A DNA stretch of 64,000 bases from Poriferisodalis sp026713105. Its GTDB lineage: Bacteria; Actinomycetota; Acidimicrobiia; Acidimicrobiales; Poriferisodalaceae. The notes beneath the pieces were generated by a model. That model did no database searches. It saw only the letters and a list, made by a program, of their open reading frames with translations, and was not told where the DNA came from. The DNA lies in assembly GCA_965115995.1 (NCBI GenBank), contig OZ220472.1, positions 3,162,001 to 3,226,000 of the forward strand. The letters run 5' to 3'. Shown piece after piece: positions 1-8,930 of the stretch. Positions within the stretch are counted from its first letter, which is position 1; the number at the start of each line of letters is the position of its first letter. A program made the position numbers and the translations under genes.

Positions 1-4
1 CGGA

Positions 5-1246
5 TTGACGAGGTCGGCGAACAGCGGCAACGGCACGAACGGTGCAGTCGCGGGCATCGGCTCGGACAGCACCGATTCAACGCAAGATGAGCCGAGCCAC
101 GTTCACTCGAACGCTGCTGAGGTGGCTCCCCATGACACGGTGGCGAGCGGTTCGATCGACGAGATCAATGACGCCTTCGCCAGCCGTGGCTGGTCTGATG
201 GCCTGCCGATCATCCCCCCGACACGCGAGCGCGTCGAGGCATTCCTGGCCGGCTCTGGTTTGGACCCGCAGCAATCGCTGGGCCTCGCTCGCACCACCGG
301 GCGCGACATGACCGTGTGGTCGGTGGCAACCAACGCCGTCATGACCGGCTGCGAGCCGCGTCACCTGCCGGTGCTGCTCGCGGCTGCGCGCATCCTGGCC
401 GACCCGCACTACGGCGCCGAGCACTCGGGCAACACCACCGGCGCCGACGCGTTGATGATCCTTGACGGACCCAATGCGGCCAAGCTCGGCTTCAACTCCG
501 GCGTCGGGGCGCTGCGCGACGGCGTGCGTGCCAACACCAGCGTCGGGCGCTGGCTGCGGCTGTACCAGCGCAACGTGTTCGGCTTCACCGCCGCTGAGCA
601 TGACAAGTCCACGTTCGGGAACACGTTCCGGGTCGTGCTGTGCGAGGACACGGTTGCGCTCGCGGACATCGGCTGGGAGCCCGTCGGTGCCGAGTTCGGA
701 TTCGATCCTGACGATGACGTGCTGACGATGGCCCGCTTCAACAGCGGCGCGATCATCGGCAGCGTGTTCGGCTCAACTCCCGACGAGATCGTGCCGTACT
801 TGGGTGACGGGCTTGCCCGCGTCACCGGCTGGGATCTCGGGCACCTGTACGGCCTCGGTCGGTTGCAGTACCGACCGCTCCTTGTGCTGTCGCCGATCCT
901 GGCGCGCACGTGCGCGGCTGGCGGATGGACCAAGGCAGACCTTTGCGAGGCCCTCTTCAAGCACGCTCGCATCCCGGCATGGCGCTTCGAGAAGCTCGTC
1001 GGGGAGTGGTCCAATCTGGTTGCGGGCCGGCCACGACTGACCGATATCGTCGCCGCCGGCGATCTGCCAATGCAGTTCGCGGTCTCAGACGATCCGGATC
1101 GCCTCGTGCCGATCGTTTCGGAGCCCGCAAAGTTCGTCATCGCGGTGGCGGGGGACGCGAACCGCACGAATGCCTACGTGTTCAGCCACGACGGCCCCCA
1201 CGGCGACTACACCGCCGCGGCGGTCAAGTACCTCAGCAGGGACTGA
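5..1246 (+). CDS. Conserved hypothetical protein with GWSDGLP-I-PPT motif; 5' end may be cut by window
   Basis: The 413-residue frame has a low-complexity Ser/Thr/Gly N-terminus followed near residue 62 by GWSDGLPIIPPT. I associate that motif with uncharacterised proteins often found next to UGSC-family (thiol/selenoprotein) genes, but I cannot give a function. No membrane segment or signal peptide is visible. The first usable codon is a TTG at base 5 and the frame stays open to the window edge, so the true start may lie upstream. It converges on the oxidase cluster. Confidence 0.6.
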   Translation: MTRSANSGNGTNGAVAGIGSDSTDSTQDEPSHVHSNAAEVAPHDTVASGSIDEINDAFASRGWSDGLPIIPPTRERVEAFLAGSGLDPQQSLGLARTTGRDMTVWSVATNAVMTGCEPRHLPVLLAAARILADPHYGAEHSGNTTGADALMILDGPNAAKLGFNSGVGALRDGVRANTSVGRWLRLYQRNVFGFTAAEHDKSTFGNTFRVVLCEDTVALADIGWEPVGAEFGFDPDDDVLTMARFNSGAIIGSVFGSTPDEIVPYLGDGLARVTGWDLGHLYGLGRLQYRPLLVLSPILARTCAAGGWTKADLCEALFKHARIPAWRFEKLVGEWSNLVAGRPRLTDIVAAGDLPMQFAVSDDPDRLVPIVSEPAKFVIAVAGDANRTNAYVFSHDGPHGDYTAAAVKYLSRD

Positions 1247-1285
1247 CGGGCAGGCTCACAAACTTGCCGCGACCCGCGGCGCGGC

Positions 1286-1669
1286 TCAGCAGCTCGGGTT
1301 GGGGCTGAGGTCGCAGCCTGCGGGGTCGGTCCAGAACACCATCGAGGTGCCCATTGCCGCGTAGACGGCGAGGGCGAGGATGAGGCCCCCGACGAAGACC
1401 CACGTGAAGAGCTTGTTGTCGAATCGCAGGTGCATGAAGTACGCAGCGACGATCCAGAACTTCACCACCATCAGAATGAGCAGCCCAGGCACTTCGACGG
1501 GTCCTGTGTCGACGAAGTACGTCATGACCTCGGCTGCGGTCAAGACACCAAGCAGCAGCGCGACCTTGATGTAGCCGAAGTCGCTCAGGCCGTGGCCGTG
1601 GTCGTCATGGTCGTCGTCGGGGTGTTCGTCGTGAGCCTCTTCAGGGGCGGCTTCGGTGGCGGTGCTCAT
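1286..1669 (-). CDS. Cytochrome c oxidase subunit IV (prokaryotic COX4 type)
   Basis: A 127-residue small membrane subunit. An Asp/His/Glu-rich cytoplasmic head (DEHPDDDHDDHGHG) precedes three hydrophobic helices, including the VVKFWIVAAYFMHLRF stretch typical of the bacterial COX4 family. It is the last gene of the operon and starts 11 bases after the subunit III stop, so it is very likely co-translated and packs against subunits I and III. The His/Asp-rich head recurs on two other proteins of the cluster and may bind metal; that is inference. Confidence 0.88.
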   Translation of the reverse strand: MSTATEAAPEEAHDEHPDDDHDDHGHGLSDFGYIKVALLLGVLTAAEVMTYFVDTGPVEVPGLLILMVVKFWIVAAYFMHLRFDNKLFTWVFVGGLILALAVYAAMGTSMVFWTDPAGCDLSPNPSC

Positions 1670-1679
1670 CGATCTCCCC

Positions 1680-2360
1680 TTACGGAATCAGGTACACGAC
1701 CGCGAAGATCACGATCCAGACGACGTCCACGAAGTGCCAGTACAGGCCGATGATCTCGACGGTCTCGGCCCGTTCAGGGCCGATGATCCCTCGATTCACC
1801 ATCACCCACAGCGTGACCAGCATGATGATGCCCAGCGACACGTGGACGCCGTGGAACCCAGTCAACGTGTAGAACGCCGACGAAGAGATGCTGACGGTGT
1901 AGCCGAGGCCTTCGCGGTAGAAGCTCGTGAACTCGTACACCTGCCCGGCGATGAACACGGCGCCCTGGGCGGCGGTGGTCAGCAGCCACAGCTTGCAGCG
2001 CTCGATCTCGCCCCGGGAGATGGCCGACACTGCCAGCACCATGGTGAGCGAGCTCATCAGCAGCACGAACGAGCTCACCGAGGTGAACGGGATGTCGAAC
2101 AGATCGGCCGCCTTCAGCGACTCTTCGCCGGAAAGCGGCTGACGGTTGCGCAGCAGCAGGTAGGTCGAGATCAGCGCGCCGAAGAGCAGGCAATCTGAGC
2201 CCAGGAAGGCCCACATCGTCATCTTCTCGTTGGACAGGCTCGTCGTGGGCGGGACGATCTCGTAGTCGTCCCACTCCGTACGTGGGTAGGCCACCGGCGG
2301 CTCGTCGCCCTCGACCCGCTCGGCGGCGGCTGTGCCAGGGGCCGTCGGGGTATCAGTCAC
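1680..2360 (-). CDS. ctaE: Cytochrome c oxidase subunit III
   Basis: A 226-residue heme-copper oxidase subunit III. Hydrophobic helices follow a soluble N-terminus, with family stretches such as MWAFLGSDCLLFGALISTY and the LTGFHGVHVSLG helix; the C-terminus YWHFVDVVWIVIF is characteristic. The GTG start lies inside the last codons of subunit I (GTGACTGA), which implies translational coupling. It surrounds subunit I and maintains proton uptake; it carries no redox metal. Confidence 0.95.
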   Translation of the reverse strand: MTDTPTAPGTAAAERVEGDEPPVAYPRTEWDDYEIVPPTTSLSNEKMTMWAFLGSDCLLFGALISTYLLLRNRQPLSGEESLKAADLFDIPFTSVSSFVLLMSSLTMVLAVSAISRGEIERCKLWLLTTAAQGAVFIAGQVYEFTSFYREGLGYTVSISSSAFYTLTGFHGVHVSLGIIMLVTLWVMVNRGIIGPERAETVEIIGLYWHFVDVVWIVIFAVVYLIP

Positions 2361-4434
2361 CGGCGGCCTCCCCGTTCACAGTGCTGGAAGTCAACACGCC
2401 GTTGCCGTCGTCGTGGCCGTTGGGCCCGCCGTCATGACCGTCATCGTGGGCCCCGTCAGCATGGTCCCCGTCATCGTGACCGTGGCCGTGGCCCGCGTCG
2501 GGGTCGGTCGCCGGCTCGAGCGTCCAGCCGAACATCGAGCCGACCAGCAGCAGCAGTCCGATGCCGGCGATCCACAGGTTGTAGATCAGCCCGAATCCGA
2601 TGAGCGGCAGGCCTACTGCCAGCACGATCGGCCAGTACGACGGCGATGGCAGGTGGGGGTGCTGGTCGCCGCGCTGGGCGATGTCGTTGCCGTTGGCAAT
2701 CCGTCGCAGCTTGCCGGTTTCGTCAGGCTGGTACTTCTTGTGCCAGAAGTCGTCGACGTCACTCACCACCGGCACGTAGTCGAAGTTGTGCTCGGGTGCC
2801 GGCGAGGGAATCGCCCACTCCAGCGTGCGACCGTCCCACGGGTCTGCCTCCGCCTGCGGCTCGAGGCCCCGGCGATATCGGCCCCACGTCCGGAAAATGT
2901 TGACGGCCAAGATCGTCATGGCGATGAGCATGAAGAAGTAGCCGATCGTGGCGATCTTGTTCCAGAACTCGAAGCCGTCGAACTCGCCGTACACGCTGTG
3001 ACGGCGCGCCATGCCCTGCAAGCCGACGATGTGCATCGGCCCGAACGTGATGTTGAAGCCCAGGAGCATGAGCCAGAAATGCCAGCGGCCGAGCCGGTCA
3101 TTCAGGTGGTAGCCGAACGCCTTGGGCCACCAGTAATAGATGCCGGCGAACATCCCCATGAGAGCGCCGCCGACAAGCACGTAATGGAAGTGCGCCACGA
3201 TGAAATACGTGTCGGTCTGCTGCGTGTCTGCAGGCGCGATCGCGTGCATGACGCCTGACAGGCCGCCGATGGTGAACATCGAGACCAGCGACACCGAGAA
3301 CATCATCGGCACCGTGAAGCGGACTTTGCCGGCCCACATGGTCGCGATCCAGTTCAGGATCTTCACACCTGTAGGCACCGCAATGAACATGGTCGTCGCC
3401 GAGAATGCCGCCACCGATACCGGTCCCATGCCGGCGGTGAACATGTGGTGGGCCCACACCCCCCAGCCCATGAAGCCGATCGCAGCGCCTGACAGGACCA
3501 CGATCGGGTACCCGAACAGCGGCTTGCGGCTGAACACCGGCAGCGTCTCAGACACGACGCCGAACGCTGGCAAAATCAGGATGTACACCTCAGGGTGGCC
3601 GAATATCCAGAACAGGTGCTGCCACAGCAACGGATCGGCGCCCGCGTCTACGTTGAAGAAGTTCGAGTCGAAGGTGCGGTCGAAGGTCAGCAGCACCAGT
3701 GCCACGGTGATGACCGGCAGCGCGAACACCAGCAGGAACTGAACCACCAGGATCATCCAGGTGAAGACCGGCATGCGCAGCAGCGTCATGCCCGGGCAAC
3801 GCATGTTGATGATGGTCACGAGCAGATTCAGCGCACCCAGCAGCGAGGCGATGCCGGCGATCTGCAGGCCCAGGGCGTAGAAGTCCATGCCGTTGCTGGG
3901 GCTGAACGCCATCCCGGTGTTGGGCGCGTAGGCGAACCAGCCTCCGTCGGCGCCTCCGCCCAGGAACCAGCTCAAGTTCAGGAAGATGCCACCGAAGACG
4001 AAGATCCACAAACCCAGCGCGTTCATCCGGGGGAAGGCCACGTCCCGAGCGCCGATCTGCAGCGGCACGAGATAGTTCGCAAACGCATTTGCCAGCGGCA
4101 TGATCACCAGGAAGACCATCGTGACGCCGTGCATGGTGAAGAGCTGGTTGTACGCGTCGGCGCTCAGCACCTCGCCGTCGGGTGCCCACAGCTGCAGGCG
4201 CACCAATCCGATCTCGATGCCGCCCACGAGGAACCAGAACAGCGCAGCAGCGCCGTACATGATCCCGATCTTCTTGTGGTCCACCGTGAAGAGCCACTCG
4301 CGCCAGCCCGTCGCGTGCGTGGGGCGGGCAAAGACGCCAGTACGCGGCGCGTCGTCGTGATCGGGGGCGCCGTCAGCCACCTCGAGCTCGGTGCTCGGCC
4401 CAGCGCTGTCCGGCTGATCAGTGATGATTGCCAT
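2353..4434 (-). CDS. ctaD: Cytochrome c oxidase subunit I (catalytic)
   Basis: The catalytic subunit of the terminal oxidase: it reduces O2 to water and pumps protons. All metal ligands are visible: the low-spin heme His in MHGVTM (about residue 102), the CuB His and cross-linked Tyr in GHPEVY, the pair in WAHHMF, and the heme ligands in AHFHYVL. At 693 residues it is longer than a typical subunit I. The extra C-terminus holds two more hydrophobic helices (PSYWPIVLAVGLP onward) resembling a fused small subunit, then a His/Asp/Gly-rich tail. A strong AGGAGG precedes the ATG. It is co-expressed with subunits II, III and IV. Confidence 0.97.
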   Translation of the reverse strand: MAIITDQPDSAGPSTELEVADGAPDHDDAPRTGVFARPTHATGWREWLFTVDHKKIGIMYGAAALFWFLVGGIEIGLVRLQLWAPDGEVLSADAYNQLFTMHGVTMVFLVIMPLANAFANYLVPLQIGARDVAFPRMNALGLWIFVFGGIFLNLSWFLGGGADGGWFAYAPNTGMAFSPSNGMDFYALGLQIAGIASLLGALNLLVTIINMRCPGMTLLRMPVFTWMILVVQFLLVFALPVITVALVLLTFDRTFDSNFFNVDAGADPLLWQHLFWIFGHPEVYILILPAFGVVSETLPVFSRKPLFGYPIVVLSGAAIGFMGWGVWAHHMFTAGMGPVSVAAFSATTMFIAVPTGVKILNWIATMWAGKVRFTVPMMFSVSLVSMFTIGGLSGVMHAIAPADTQQTDTYFIVAHFHYVLVGGALMGMFAGIYYWWPKAFGYHLNDRLGRWHFWLMLLGFNITFGPMHIVGLQGMARRHSVYGEFDGFEFWNKIATIGYFFMLIAMTILAVNIFRTWGRYRRGLEPQAEADPWDGRTLEWAIPSPAPEHNFDYVPVVSDVDDFWHKKYQPDETGKLRRIANGNDIAQRGDQHPHLPSPSYWPIVLAVGLPLIGFGLIYNLWIAGIGLLLLVGSMFGWTLEPATDPDAGHGHGHDDGDHADGAHDDGHDGGPNGHDDGNGVLTSSTVNGEAAGD

Positions 4435-4469
4435 CAGGTCGTCCTCCTAGGCCCCTGCGCCAGTGCTCA

Positions 4470-5633
4470 TCAGGGCAGCACCGGCGGGCTGCCGAGGGTC
4501 TGCAAATAGGCCATGAGATGGTCGAGCTCCTGATCGGTCAAGACCTCCGAGAAGTCCAGCATGCCCTGCTGGTTGTCTGCACGAGCCGGCTTCATCTCGG
4601 GCGCGTTGCGCACCCACTCCCGCAATTCGGCGATGTTGAGGACGAGTTCTCCGTCGGGTCCGCGCAAGTACCCGCCGTCGGGGCCGGGCAGATACGTCTC
4701 GTACAGCGCCCCGGCAAAAGCCGTGCGGCTCATGAGGTTGGTGAGATTCGGTGCGACGCCCGCGAGCAGGTTCGCATTGCCCTCCGCCGCGCTCTCGTAC
4801 GTGCCGTCGACGACGTGGCAGCTGATGCAGTGGGTCTCGAACAGCGTCGCCCCGGCAGCTTCGGGCGATCCTTCGGCCGAAGCCGTCTGCGCTGCAGACT
4901 GGCCGCCTTTCTGCTCTTGCACCCATCGGTCGAATTCCTCGGGAGCGAGCGCAATGGTTCGCATCTGCATGTTGGCGTGGCTCAGGCCGCAGAACTCCAC
5001 GCACTCGCCGTAGAAAATGCCCGGTTCGTCGGACCTGATCCGCCAGTCGTGAACGCGACCGGGCACGACATCCCGCTTGCCGTTCAGCTGGGGGATCCAG
5101 AACGAGTGGATGACATCGTTGGAGTGGAGTTCGAGGTTGACGTCTTCGCCGGTCGGGATCACCAAGTCATTCGCCGTGACGATCTCGTAGTGCCCGTCTT
5201 CGTCGAGGTCGTAGCTGAACTGCCACCACCACTGCTGGCCCTCGACCTTGATGGTGCGTCCTTCGCCCTTGCTGGCGAGATCGAACACCACCGGCAAGGT
5301 GTAGATGGTCAGGCCGACCAGCATGATCGTGGGAATGAGCGTCCACGTGAGCTCGGCCTTGCGATTTCCGTGAATCTGCGGCGGCAGGTCGTCGGGATCG
5401 TCGCTGGGCTTGGCCCGGAACTTCACGATGATCGTGGCAACCGCCGCGGCCACGAAGATGCCGACGCCCACTGCCATCCAGCCCGACAGGCGCATGAGCC
5501 CGTCGATTTCGCGGGCCTCAGGGCCGACGGGCTGCGTCGCGTCGAGACGGCCCGTGGCACAGCCGGCGACGGTCAGTCCCGCGAGCGCCACGGCCGCGAT
5601 GCGCCAGCATCGAGCGAAGGGGATGCCCATCAC
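4470..5633 (-). CDS. ctaC: Cytochrome c oxidase subunit II with fused cytochrome c domain (caa3 type)
   Basis: A 387-residue electron-entry subunit. The N-terminus has a lipobox-like LTVAGC, so the mature protein is probably lipid-anchored, followed by two membrane helices. The CuA site is complete: His in DVIHSFWIP, CVEFC, and HANM. A fused cytochrome c domain follows, with the heme motif CISCH near residue 275 and a Met-rich end. This makes it a caa3-type enzyme that does not need a separate soluble cytochrome c. GTG at 5633 and ATG at 5630 are both possible starts; the former overlaps the stop of the upstream gene. Confidence 0.95.
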   Translation of the reverse strand: MMGIPFARCWRIAAVALAGLTVAGCATGRLDATQPVGPEAREIDGLMRLSGWMAVGVGIFVAAAVATIIVKFRAKPSDDPDDLPPQIHGNRKAELTWTLIPTIMLVGLTIYTLPVVFDLASKGEGRTIKVEGQQWWWQFSYDLDEDGHYEIVTANDLVIPTGEDVNLELHSNDVIHSFWIPQLNGKRDVVPGRVHDWRIRSDEPGIFYGECVEFCGLSHANMQMRTIALAPEEFDRWVQEQKGGQSAAQTASAEGSPEAAGATLFETHCISCHVVDGTYESAAEGNANLLAGVAPNLTNLMSRTAFAGALYETYLPGPDGGYLRGPDGELVLNIAELREWVRNAPEMKPARADNQQGMLDFSEVLTDQELDHLMAYLQTLGSPPVLP

Positions 5634-6412
5634 TCGTGCCCTCCGTCTGATTCGCTCATTTCGCCCGATTCGCCTGAGCCAGCGGGGCCATGATCGTCGG
5701 AAACCTCGGCGTGCCCGCCGTGCGGGTGGAACTCGCGCTCGCCGATCACGGCTGAGGTGATACCGGCGACTATGAGCGCGACGCCTCCCAGCACCAGCAT
5801 CGATGCCGTGACGGCGCGTCGCAGCTGGGGTTTCGCGTACACCAGGAAGGCGAACGCCAGGATCACCGCAGCGATCACGATGGCAGCGAGGCTCGCCGCC
5901 GTCTTGCTCACTGTCAGGAAGATGCGCGATGCGAGCACCACCGGAATGGCGATGCCCAACGCGCCGTAGAGCGAGATCTCGAAGGGCCGCAGCAAGCGTG
6001 CGCGCTCAGTCGCATTCGACGCCGCGTCAGTGGACAGGTGCTCTGCCCATGCACTCATCGTCCACTCGACCGCGGCGATCAGCAGCAATGCCACACCCGA
6101 GATCGTGAGCAGCGAGTCGGTCACCAAGCCCACCATGAGCACGCCCATGCCGACCGCCGCCATGACGGGCCAGTACGCCGGCGTGATCCGGTGGACGTGC
6201 GAGTGCTCCCGGTCGAGCGAGTCGCCGTCGCCCACGGTGAGCGCCAAGGCGAACAGCAGGGCAAACGCCCCGGCGGCAACGCCCAGCACGATCGTGGCGT
6301 ACATGACCACATGACCGGTGCCGTCCATGCCGGTGAGCACGCCGACCACCACCGCGGCCGCGGCAGCCAGCGCAATGCGCCCGGCGAAGTACCTGCTGGC
6401 GATGCCGACCAT
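5630..6412 (-). CDS. Multi-pass membrane protein of the oxidase cluster
   Basis: A 260-residue protein with about seven hydrophobic helices and a His/Asp/Ser-rich C-terminal tail (HPHGGHAEVSDDHG). The ITPAYWPVMAAVGMGVLMVGL segment resembles the extra C-terminal helices of subunit I in this same cluster (PSYWPIVLAVGLPLIG), so it may be related to actinobacterial small oxidase subunits of the CtaF type. It sits between the ligand-free subunit I/III pair and subunit II with overlapping or nearly touching codons, so it is probably an accessory or assembly partner. No catalytic motif is seen. Confidence 0.6.
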   Translation of the reverse strand: MVGIASRYFAGRIALAAAAAVVVGVLTGMDGTGHVVMYATIVLGVAAGAFALLFALALTVGDGDSLDREHSHVHRITPAYWPVMAAVGMGVLMVGLVTDSLLTISGVALLLIAAVEWTMSAWAEHLSTDAASNATERARLLRPFEISLYGALGIAIPVVLASRIFLTVSKTAASLAAIVIAAVILAFAFLVYAKPQLRRAVTASMLVLGGVALIVAGITSAVIGEREFHPHGGHAEVSDDHGPAGSGESGEMSESDGGHE

Positions 6413-6419
6413 CGATCCC

Positions 6420-7037
6420 CTACTTCACCACGTACACGACGTACCAGGTGGCGGCCCACGCAAGCACGGCGAAGTCCCAAAAGAAGACCGCTGAACCCAG
6501 CGGTGTCGAACGGTCGCGGCCCACGCTGCCGCCCAGCGAACGAAGCGTCATCAGGCCGAGATAGAACATCCCCACCATCACGATGGCCAGCGAGAGCCCG
6601 GTGACGGCGAACGCCAAGGTTGCCCATTCGCCCGAACCGATCTCGATATCCATGCGGTTCAGGCTGAACATCACCATATTGAAGAAGGCGAAGCCCATCA
6701 CCAAGGTCAGGGCCATGCCCACCCAGGTGTGGCCGCGCTCGCCGCGGCCGCTTGCCCACACGGCCCAGTGGGCGGTGACGACGGAGACCCCCAAGGTGAT
6801 CAGCGCGTACACGAGTTGCGGGTTCGGCACCGAATGGCCGGCGATCCAGTCATGACCCGGGTCGCTGAGCATGTGCCGGCGCGCCATGTAGTGACCGAGC
6901 GCTCCAGCGACTGCCATCGCGCCGGCCGCGATGGCGAACCCGGTGCCGACCAGCTGGCTGCGCGGGCGCGGCGGGGGTCCGGGGAGGTTGTAACGGTCCG
7001 GCTGAGGGGCCTCGACGGTGCCAGTCGTGTCCGCCAT
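6420..7037 (-). CDS. Second heme-copper oxidase subunit III-like protein
   Basis: A 205-residue protein with five hydrophobic helices. It has the general build of subunit III (ALITLGVSVVTAHWAVWASGRGE, MFYLGLMTLRSL, and a final helix FFWDFAVLAWAATWYVVYVV). The ATG at 7037 shares its base with the stop of the upstream subunit I-like gene (TGATG), which picks this start over longer frames. It differs clearly from the ctaE product and pairs with a subunit I paralogue that lacks metal ligands, so the two probably form a non-catalytic or differently acting complex. Confidence 0.75.
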   Translation of the reverse strand: MADTTGTVEAPQPDRYNLPGPPPRPRSQLVGTGFAIAAGAMAVAGALGHYMARRHMLSDPGHDWIAGHSVPNPQLVYALITLGVSVVTAHWAVWASGRGERGHTWVGMALTLVMGFAFFNMVMFSLNRMDIEIGSGEWATLAFAVTGLSLAIVMVGMFYLGLMTLRSLGGSVGRDRSTPLGSAVFFWDFAVLAWAATWYVVYVVK

Positions 7038-8773
7038 CAGGCCGACACCTCGGCTGCATCGCGTTCGGCCGCAACGCCATTGCTGTTGAGCCCGTTTCCG
7101 TTGAGCTCGGAGTCGAGCAAGGGAGTGCCTGACGTGAGCTCTGGCAGGGTTTCGGACGGACCGAGCGGGGGCGGCGAGTCGAGCAGCCATTCCGGCGTCA
7201 GGCCGCCCCACGGATCGGACTCGGCCGGGGCACCCTTGCCCATCGCCACAGAAATCAGGAGATTCGCCACGACGAGCGCCAAGCCTGCCAGCACGATGGC
7301 CACACCGACGGCACCGAGCGCGGAGAGGCCTTCGGCGCCGGAATCGTCGACCTGAGCGCTGTAGATGGTGGTGAGCAGCGGCTCGCCGTACACGAACTGC
7401 GGCTGTTCGGTGAATGCGCCCGACAGTGTCGGGCCGAGCCATGCCAGAAAGGCACCCCCGCCGATGGCGGCGAGGCTGGCCCACCCGGCAAGCTCGGACA
7501 GCCGCCGGCCCCAGATCTTGGGCGCCCACCAATGCAGCGCCGCCAGCGCGCCCAGCAGCCCTGCGCCGTAGATGAGCAAGCTCTGCTGGCCTGTGACCCA
7601 TGTCGTGAAGCGCAATGGGTAGTTTCCGTCAACGCCGCGATCCGCGATCTGCAGCCAGTCCACGCCCGCACCAATCAGCCCGACGAGCGCGGCAATGGCA
7701 ATGAGCTGTCCGGCGGCGAATGCAGCCAGCACCGCTGTGCTGGGCCGCGGCCACGTGCGGCTCTGCCACACGGTGAAGCCCAGCAGCGCCAGCAATCCGG
7801 AGACGCCTGCGAGTGCACCGGCGTAGAGGCCGACCAGCACGATGCCCTCGAGGCCGTCGACAATGTCGGCGCCCTCATCGGTGATGCCGAAGTTCGCCCA
7901 CGCGCCGAACCCGAAGAGCCCCACGAGTCCCATCGTGAAGTACAGCGCCAGCGGCTCGAACACCCAGCGGCGGGCGGCCGCCAGCATGATCTCGGCAATC
8001 ACACCCAGTACCGGCACCACGTAGATGAACAGCTGCGGTGTGCGGTACATCCAGTCGATACGAGACCAGATGCCGTAGTTGCCGCCCAGGAAACGGGGGC
8101 CATAGCGGTGTTCGATGTAGAGAATGACGATCTGGCCGAGCACCACGCCGAGGCTGACGACCAGCATGGACGCCGTGACGAGCGCCGACCAGGCGAACGG
8201 GGGCGTGCGGTCCATGTACATGCCGGGCGCGCGCATTGTGAGCGTGGTGACGGCGACACAGATCGCTCCCGTCAGCAGCGATATCACGAGCCCCGCGACG
8301 GCCAGCAGGTGCAGATCCACGCCGTCCGCGAAACCGCCCCCGGGGCCGCCGTTGGCGGCGTAGGCCCCCACGAGCACGCCAGCCGAAACCAGCCAGCCCC
8401 AGAACGACAGGGCGGCGGCCCGCCCGAAGGCCACGTTCGGCGCGCCGACCTGCAGCGGCACCACATAGATGGCAATGCCCAGGAACAGCGGGATGAGCAT
8501 GCCGAACACGAGGGCGTCGCGCGTGAAGGTGAAGACCTGCACAAACGAGTCGCCGTTGAGAACGGTGTGTCCGCCCGATGAGGTCAAGTCGAACCGGACC
8601 AGCAGGTCCGCGATCGTGCCGGCGAGGCCGAACAGCAACGAGCAGGCAATGAACAGCCGGCCGATGCGCTTGTGGTCAACCGTGTTGAGCCACCCGAACG
8701 CCGTCGGGTCTTCCACCGGTGCGGCTCCGGCAGATCCTACCGAATACGTCGCTTCAGTCGTGGCGTCGGTCAT
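7037..8773 (-). CDS. Subunit I-like protein of the heme-copper oxidase superfamily lacking all metal ligands
   Basis: A 578-residue, twelve-helix-type protein that keeps the subunit I framework: NTVDHKRIG at the N-terminus, YVVPLQVGAPNVAFGRAAAL, GFGAWANF and HWWAPKIWG. Aligned by eye with the active ctaD product of this window, each ligand is replaced: MHG becomes FTR, GHPEVY becomes RTPQLF, WAHH becomes WANF, and AHFHYVL becomes GQQSLLI. All six histidines and the cross-linked tyrosine are gone, so it should not bind heme a, heme a3 or CuB at the usual sites. The frame is otherwise intact, which argues for a selected role rather than decay. ATG at 8773 is preferred; a TTG lies upstream at 8827. 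Confidence 0.85.
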   Translation of the reverse strand: MTDATTEATYSVGSAGAAPVEDPTAFGWLNTVDHKRIGRLFIACSLLFGLAGTIADLLVRFDLTSSGGHTVLNGDSFVQVFTFTRDALVFGMLIPLFLGIAIYVVPLQVGAPNVAFGRAAALSFWGWLVSAGVLVGAYAANGGPGGGFADGVDLHLLAVAGLVISLLTGAICVAVTTLTMRAPGMYMDRTPPFAWSALVTASMLVVSLGVVLGQIVILYIEHRYGPRFLGGNYGIWSRIDWMYRTPQLFIYVVPVLGVIAEIMLAAARRWVFEPLALYFTMGLVGLFGFGAWANFGITDEGADIVDGLEGIVLVGLYAGALAGVSGLLALLGFTVWQSRTWPRPSTAVLAAFAAGQLIAIAALVGLIGAGVDWLQIADRGVDGNYPLRFTTWVTGQQSLLIYGAGLLGALAALHWWAPKIWGRRLSELAGWASLAAIGGGAFLAWLGPTLSGAFTEQPQFVYGEPLLTTIYSAQVDDSGAEGLSALGAVGVAIVLAGLALVVANLLISVAMGKGAPAESDPWGGLTPEWLLDSPPPLGPSETLPELTSGTPLLDSELNGNGLNSNGVAAERDAAEVSA

Positions 8774-8930
8774 GCGGTGAAGTGGTTCCCGGACTCGGCT
8801 GGCAGCGCCGCTTGGGGGCGACGCCAACGGGGCACTCTAGCGACCCGCGGCCCCCTCAACCAGATTGTTCGCGTCCAACCCTCAGCGTCCTCCCGCACGC
8901 GCGGAGCGCCCAGGTCACATCCCAACCTGA

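Noticed and set aside
3595..4509. Long plus-strand frame (304 codons) opposite cytochrome oxidase subunit I
   Set aside because: Arg/Gln/His-rich composition, no motif, and it mirrors a strongly conserved gene; a GC-rich antisense shadow.
6420..7601. A 393-codon reading frame containing the second subunit III
   Set aside because: Its first 188 codons overlap the subunit I-like gene in another frame; the ATG at 7037 coupled to that gene's stop is the real start.
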